Shown: positions 7,593-9,689 of the stretch, in pieces
Layout: every line of letters starts with the position of its first letter
Position numbering within the stretch: position 1 is the first letter of the stretch
NCBI GenBank assembly: GCA_964519585.1
Contig: CAZFIO010000081.1
Coordinates: 1 to 9,689, forward strand
Direction of reading: 5' to 3'
Length of the DNA: 9,689 nt
From: CAZFIO01 sp964519585
GTDB taxonomy: Bacteria; Bacillota; Clostridia; Tissierellales; Tissierellaceae
The notes under the pieces: generated by a model
What the model was told of the DNA's origin: nothing
Seen by the model: only the letters and a program-made list of their open reading frames with translations
Database searches by the model: none
Position numbers and translations under genes: made by a program

Positions 7593-8813
7593 TTATTGAA
7601 TTTTGTTTTTTAAGACTTCTAGAGCTTTTTGTAGCTGGGTATCTTCCTTTAAATTTTCAATTCCAATGCTTTCTATACCCTCAGGTAGTTGAACTTCAAT
7701 GTCTGGTTCTACTCCAACCTTGTGTATGCTTGTTCCTTTTGGAGTAAAGTATTCTGATACTGTTAATTTTAAACCTGAACTATCATTCAGCTCTCTAATG
7801 GTCTGAACTATACCTTTTCCAAAGCTGGTAGTACCTATAATCTCTCCCCTGTTGTAATCTTTTATTGCCCCTGCAAGTATTTCTGAAGCACTAGCACTAC
7901 CCCCATTGATTAACAATACCAAGGGTATATTAGTATGAGATTTTTTTGAATTATAATATTGTTTATTTCCCTTCCTTGTTTCAGTAAATACTATAACACC
8001 CTCATCTAATAACTCATCTGCAATAGCAGCACATGAATCCAAAAGACCTCCAGGATTGTTTCTCAAGTCAATTACTAGGCCCTTGACTCCTCTCTGTTCT
8101 AGCTTCTTAAGTTCTTTTACAAAATCACCGTGGGTTTGCTTGTCAAATGAAGATATGTGTATATAGCCTATATTGTCTACTATACTTGATTCTACCGTTT
8201 CTAATTTAATAATTTCACGAACAATCTCCAAGTCAATTATTTCATCTTTCCCATCTACCTGTTCCCTTTTAATTGTTAGGGTTACCTTGGTTTTTGGTTC
8301 GCCCTTCATTACCTTAACCGCTTTCTCCATGGTTTCCCCTGTAAATTCTTGCCCATCTACCTTAATAATCTTATCACCAGTTTTTATTCCTGCCCTCTCA
8401 CCTGGTGTATCCTTGATAGGTGAAACTACAGTTATAAGATTATCTTCGCCTGGTGTTACAACAACCCCTATGCCACCAAAAGACCCAGAGGTTTGCTCAT
8501 TCATTTCTTTATATTCCTCAATGGTTAAGTATTGGGAGTAGGGGTCATCCAAGGCTTGAACTAGGCCTTTCAATTGGCCCTCAATAAGCTTTTCATCGTT
8601 AATTTCTTCTAAATAATTCTCCTTTATCATGGATTCCACTAAGCGAACCTTAGAATAATTTTTGTAGGTGCTATATAGTTCCTCATATTCTGCTTTTGGG
8701 ACTATTACCCGTGAATCCATTTGGACGGTTAGTGAATTAGTTATAGTAAATGTTATTATATTTGTAATTATTAATAATACTGCAGCCAAAGCCATGATGC
8801 TTTTTTTTGACAT
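7593..8813 (-). CDS. ctpA: CtpA/CtpB-type carboxy-terminal processing protease (family S41)
   Basis: This is a membrane-anchored serine protease that trims proteins at their C-termini outside the cytoplasm. Residues 5-28 form an N-terminal signal anchor. A PDZ domain spans about 112-183 (GGIGVVV through GERAGIKTGDKIIKVDG). The S41 catalytic core follows, with VIDLRNNPGG (247-256), the serine motif NGGSASASE (303-311) and FGKGIVQ (331-337). By the 25-residue spacing known in Tsp and D1 protease, the dyad should be S308 and K333. At 406 residues it ends shortly after the catalytic domain and has no C-terminal peptidoglycan-binding domain. The ATG follows GGGGTG at 8 nt. It has its own promoter behind the M23 gene terminator and is followed by the PDZ membrane gene. 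In Bacillus, CtpB acts in sporulation signalling, but the substrate here is unknown. Confidence 0.95.
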   Translation of the reverse strand: MSKKSIMALAAVLLIITNIITFTITNSLTVQMDSRVIVPKAEYEELYSTYKNYSKVRLVESMIKENYLEEINDEKLIEGQLKGLVQALDDPYSQYLTIEEYKEMNEQTSGSFGGIGVVVTPGEDNLITVVSPIKDTPGERAGIKTGDKIIKVDGQEFTGETMEKAVKVMKGEPKTKVTLTIKREQVDGKDEIIDLEIVREIIKLETVESSIVDNIGYIHISSFDKQTHGDFVKELKKLEQRGVKGLVIDLRNNPGGLLDSCAAIADELLDEGVIVFTETRKGNKQYYNSKKSHTNIPLVLLINGGSASASEILAGAIKDYNRGEIIGTTSFGKGIVQTIRELNDSSGLKLTVSEYFTPKGTSIHKVGVEPDIEVQLPEGIESIGIENLKEDTQLQKALEVLKNKIQ

Positions 8814-8867
8814 AATTTCACCCCATAAGATTTTGCTTATAAAACATTTTATTATTCTCCCTTTAAC

Positions 8868-8895
8868 ATTATACCATTCTCATTTTTATAGTAAA
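8868..8895 (-). promoter_or_regulatory. Probable promoter of the ctpA-PDZ operon
   Basis: On the minus strand TATAAT (8868-8873) lies 16 bp downstream of TTTACT (8890-8895), which matches four of six positions of TTGACA. The predicted leader before ctpA is about 48 nt. The -35 partly overlaps the T-tract of the upstream terminator, so ctpA is probably transcribed mainly from its own start. Confidence 0.65.
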
Positions 8896-8921
8896 GAAAA
8901 AAAGGGGAAATTCTTCCCCTT
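8893..8921 (-). terminator. Intrinsic terminator of the M23 peptidase gene
   Basis: The minus strand reads AAGGGGAA, a GAAT loop, TTCCCCTT, then more T residues. This 8-bp perfect stem with a 4-nt loop begins 17 nt after the stop codon and runs into a run of seven T before a single C and TTT. On the plus strand no T-run follows, so it acts only on the leftward transcript. Confidence 0.88.
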
Positions 8922-8938
8922 ACTTAATTAGTAATAAT

Positions 8939-9688
8939 TTAATTTCCCCTAACCCATGGCAATGGATTTACAGGTGTACCATTTTTTCTAACTTCAAAAT
9001 GTAGATGTGGTCCGGTTGACCTTCCTGTATTTCCTGATTTCGCAACAACATCCCCTTGATGAACTCTTTGCCCTACTGAAACTACTAGTAATGAATTATG
9101 GGCATAAAGTGTTGCTATTCCACCACCATGATCAATTATTAGATAGTTACCATAAGTACTATAACCATCACTACTTATATTAAATACTTTAATTACAGTT
9201 CCATTACCAGCTGCTCTTACAGAAGTCCCTATAGGAGCAGGAATATCTATCCCTGAGTGACCATCTGGCTTAAAGGTTACTGGATGTATTCTATAGCCAA
9301 AATATGAACTAATTCTAGTGCGTCCTGGTAGTGGCCATAACATCTCTCCACCTTCATATGGATTTTCACCAGCAGCCCTTTGGGCTTCTATAATTTCCAA
9401 CTCAACCTTTTTAACTTCCTCGTTGAATTTTTCTTGTTCTGCCTTTAAGGCGGCAGTATCAGACTCAAGTCTTTTCATGGCCAGATCCTTTGCCCTGCTA
9501 GCCTTATCCAAGTCATCTCTTCTTGATTTCAGCTTGTTTCTAGTAACCTCTACTGATGCCCTTTGACCCTCAAGTTCTAGTTTCTTTTCTTCTATCAGGG
9601 CCCTTTGGTCCTTCATATAGGCAATTAGATCATTGTCATATTCTGCAATTATCTGAATCATTTCCCTTTTAGTAAAGAAATCTTTCAT
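8939..9688 (-). CDS. M23-family murein hydrolase with coiled coil, EnvC/PcsB-like (5' end outside the window)
   Basis: The visible 249 residues are the C-terminal part of a secreted peptidoglycan hydrolase. Residues about 15-105 form a charged Lys/Glu-rich coiled coil; a lytic M23 (LytM) domain follows from about 117. All zinc ligands are present: H144 and D148 (HSGID) and H230 in HLHFEV, with H197 (YAH) and H228 as the active-site histidines. The frame is open to the window edge. The Met at the edge (9686-9688) is probably internal, because no signal peptide precedes the coiled coil and no ribosome binding site is visible. EnvC and PcsB use a coiled coil of this kind to interact with FtsEX, which usually lies just upstream in this gene order. 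The intact metal site suggests direct endopeptidase activity rather than only amidase activation (inference). The gene ends in a strong terminator. Confidence 0.9.
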   Translation of the reverse strand: MKDFFTKREMIQIIAEYDNDLIAYMKDQRALIEEKKLELEGQRASVEVTRNKLKSRRDDLDKASRAKDLAMKRLESDTAALKAEQEKFNEEVKKVELEIIEAQRAAGENPYEGGEMLWPLPGRTRISSYFGYRIHPVTFKPDGHSGIDIPAPIGTSVRAAGNGTVIKVFNISSDGYSTYGNYLIIDHGGGIATLYAHNSLLVVSVGQRVHQGDVVAKSGNTGRSTGPHLHFEVRKNGTPVNPLPWVRGN

Positions 9689-9689
9689 G

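Noticed and set aside
8173..8541. Plus-strand open frame of 122 codons inside ctpA
   Set aside because: It is antisense to the conserved PDZ domain of CtpA; its Ser/Ile/Pro-rich product looks like a reverse translation shadow.
8822..8842. ATAAG/CTTAT inverted repeat in the ctpA leader as a regulatory hairpin
   Set aside because: Only five AT-rich pairs around a 6-nt loop; too weak to call in this base composition.
8668..8931. Plus-strand open frame spanning the ctpA start and upstream intergenic region
   Set aside because: It crosses the ctpA signal anchor, promoter and the M23 terminator, and has no credible ribosome binding site or domain.

Overview
The window is low-GC, densely coded DNA with strong AAGGAGG/GGTGG-type ribosome binding sites, a consensus TTGACA/TATAAT promoter, a Gram-positive-type LexA box, a lipoprotein signal peptide and the gene order M23 peptidase - S41 protease - PDZ membrane protein - uvrB - uvrA. 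Together these indicate a Firmicute, probably a Clostridia/Tissierellia-like anaerobe. That placement is inference; there is no rRNA or other phylogenetic marker to fix it.

Reading along the minus strand from right to left, the window opens inside a secreted M23-family murein hydrolase with an EnvC/PcsB-like coiled coil (3' part only, 8939-9688). It ends in a clear intrinsic terminator (about 8893-8921). A sigma-A-type promoter directly behind that terminator (8868-8895) drives ctpA, a membrane-anchored PDZ/S41 carboxy-terminal processing protease (7593-8813). After 28 nt comes a polytopic membrane protein with a C-terminal PDZ domain (6539-7564) that resembles MinJ/YvjD of Bacillus in layout and neighbourhood. 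These three are cell-envelope and division genes. In related genomes the set usually follows ftsE-ftsX, which would lie to the right of the window.

A single plus-strand gene (4948-6555) interrupts the minus-strand run. It encodes a lipoprotein with a signal peptide and lipobox, a central segment resembling PepSY/YcdB domains, and a C-terminal beta-propeller-like half. It converges on the PDZ gene with a 17-bp overlap and is transcribed divergently from uvrB.

The left half is the nucleotide excision repair operon uvrB (2845-4812, TTG start) - uvrA (7-2832), with 12 nt between the genes. Upstream of uvrB lie a consensus promoter and a perfect GAAC-N4-GTTC LexA box at the expected transcription start, which supports SOS control of uvrBA. 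The same 126-135-bp divergent region holds two copies of a 12-bp palindrome (TATTATATAATA) 33 bp apart; each contains a -10 hexamer on both strands.

I see no mobile element, CRISPR array, tRNA or rRNA, and no stretch over 300 bases without a gene. No clearly new defence or metabolic system is visible. The least explained items are the lipoprotein, its convergent overlap with the PDZ gene, and the palindrome pair.
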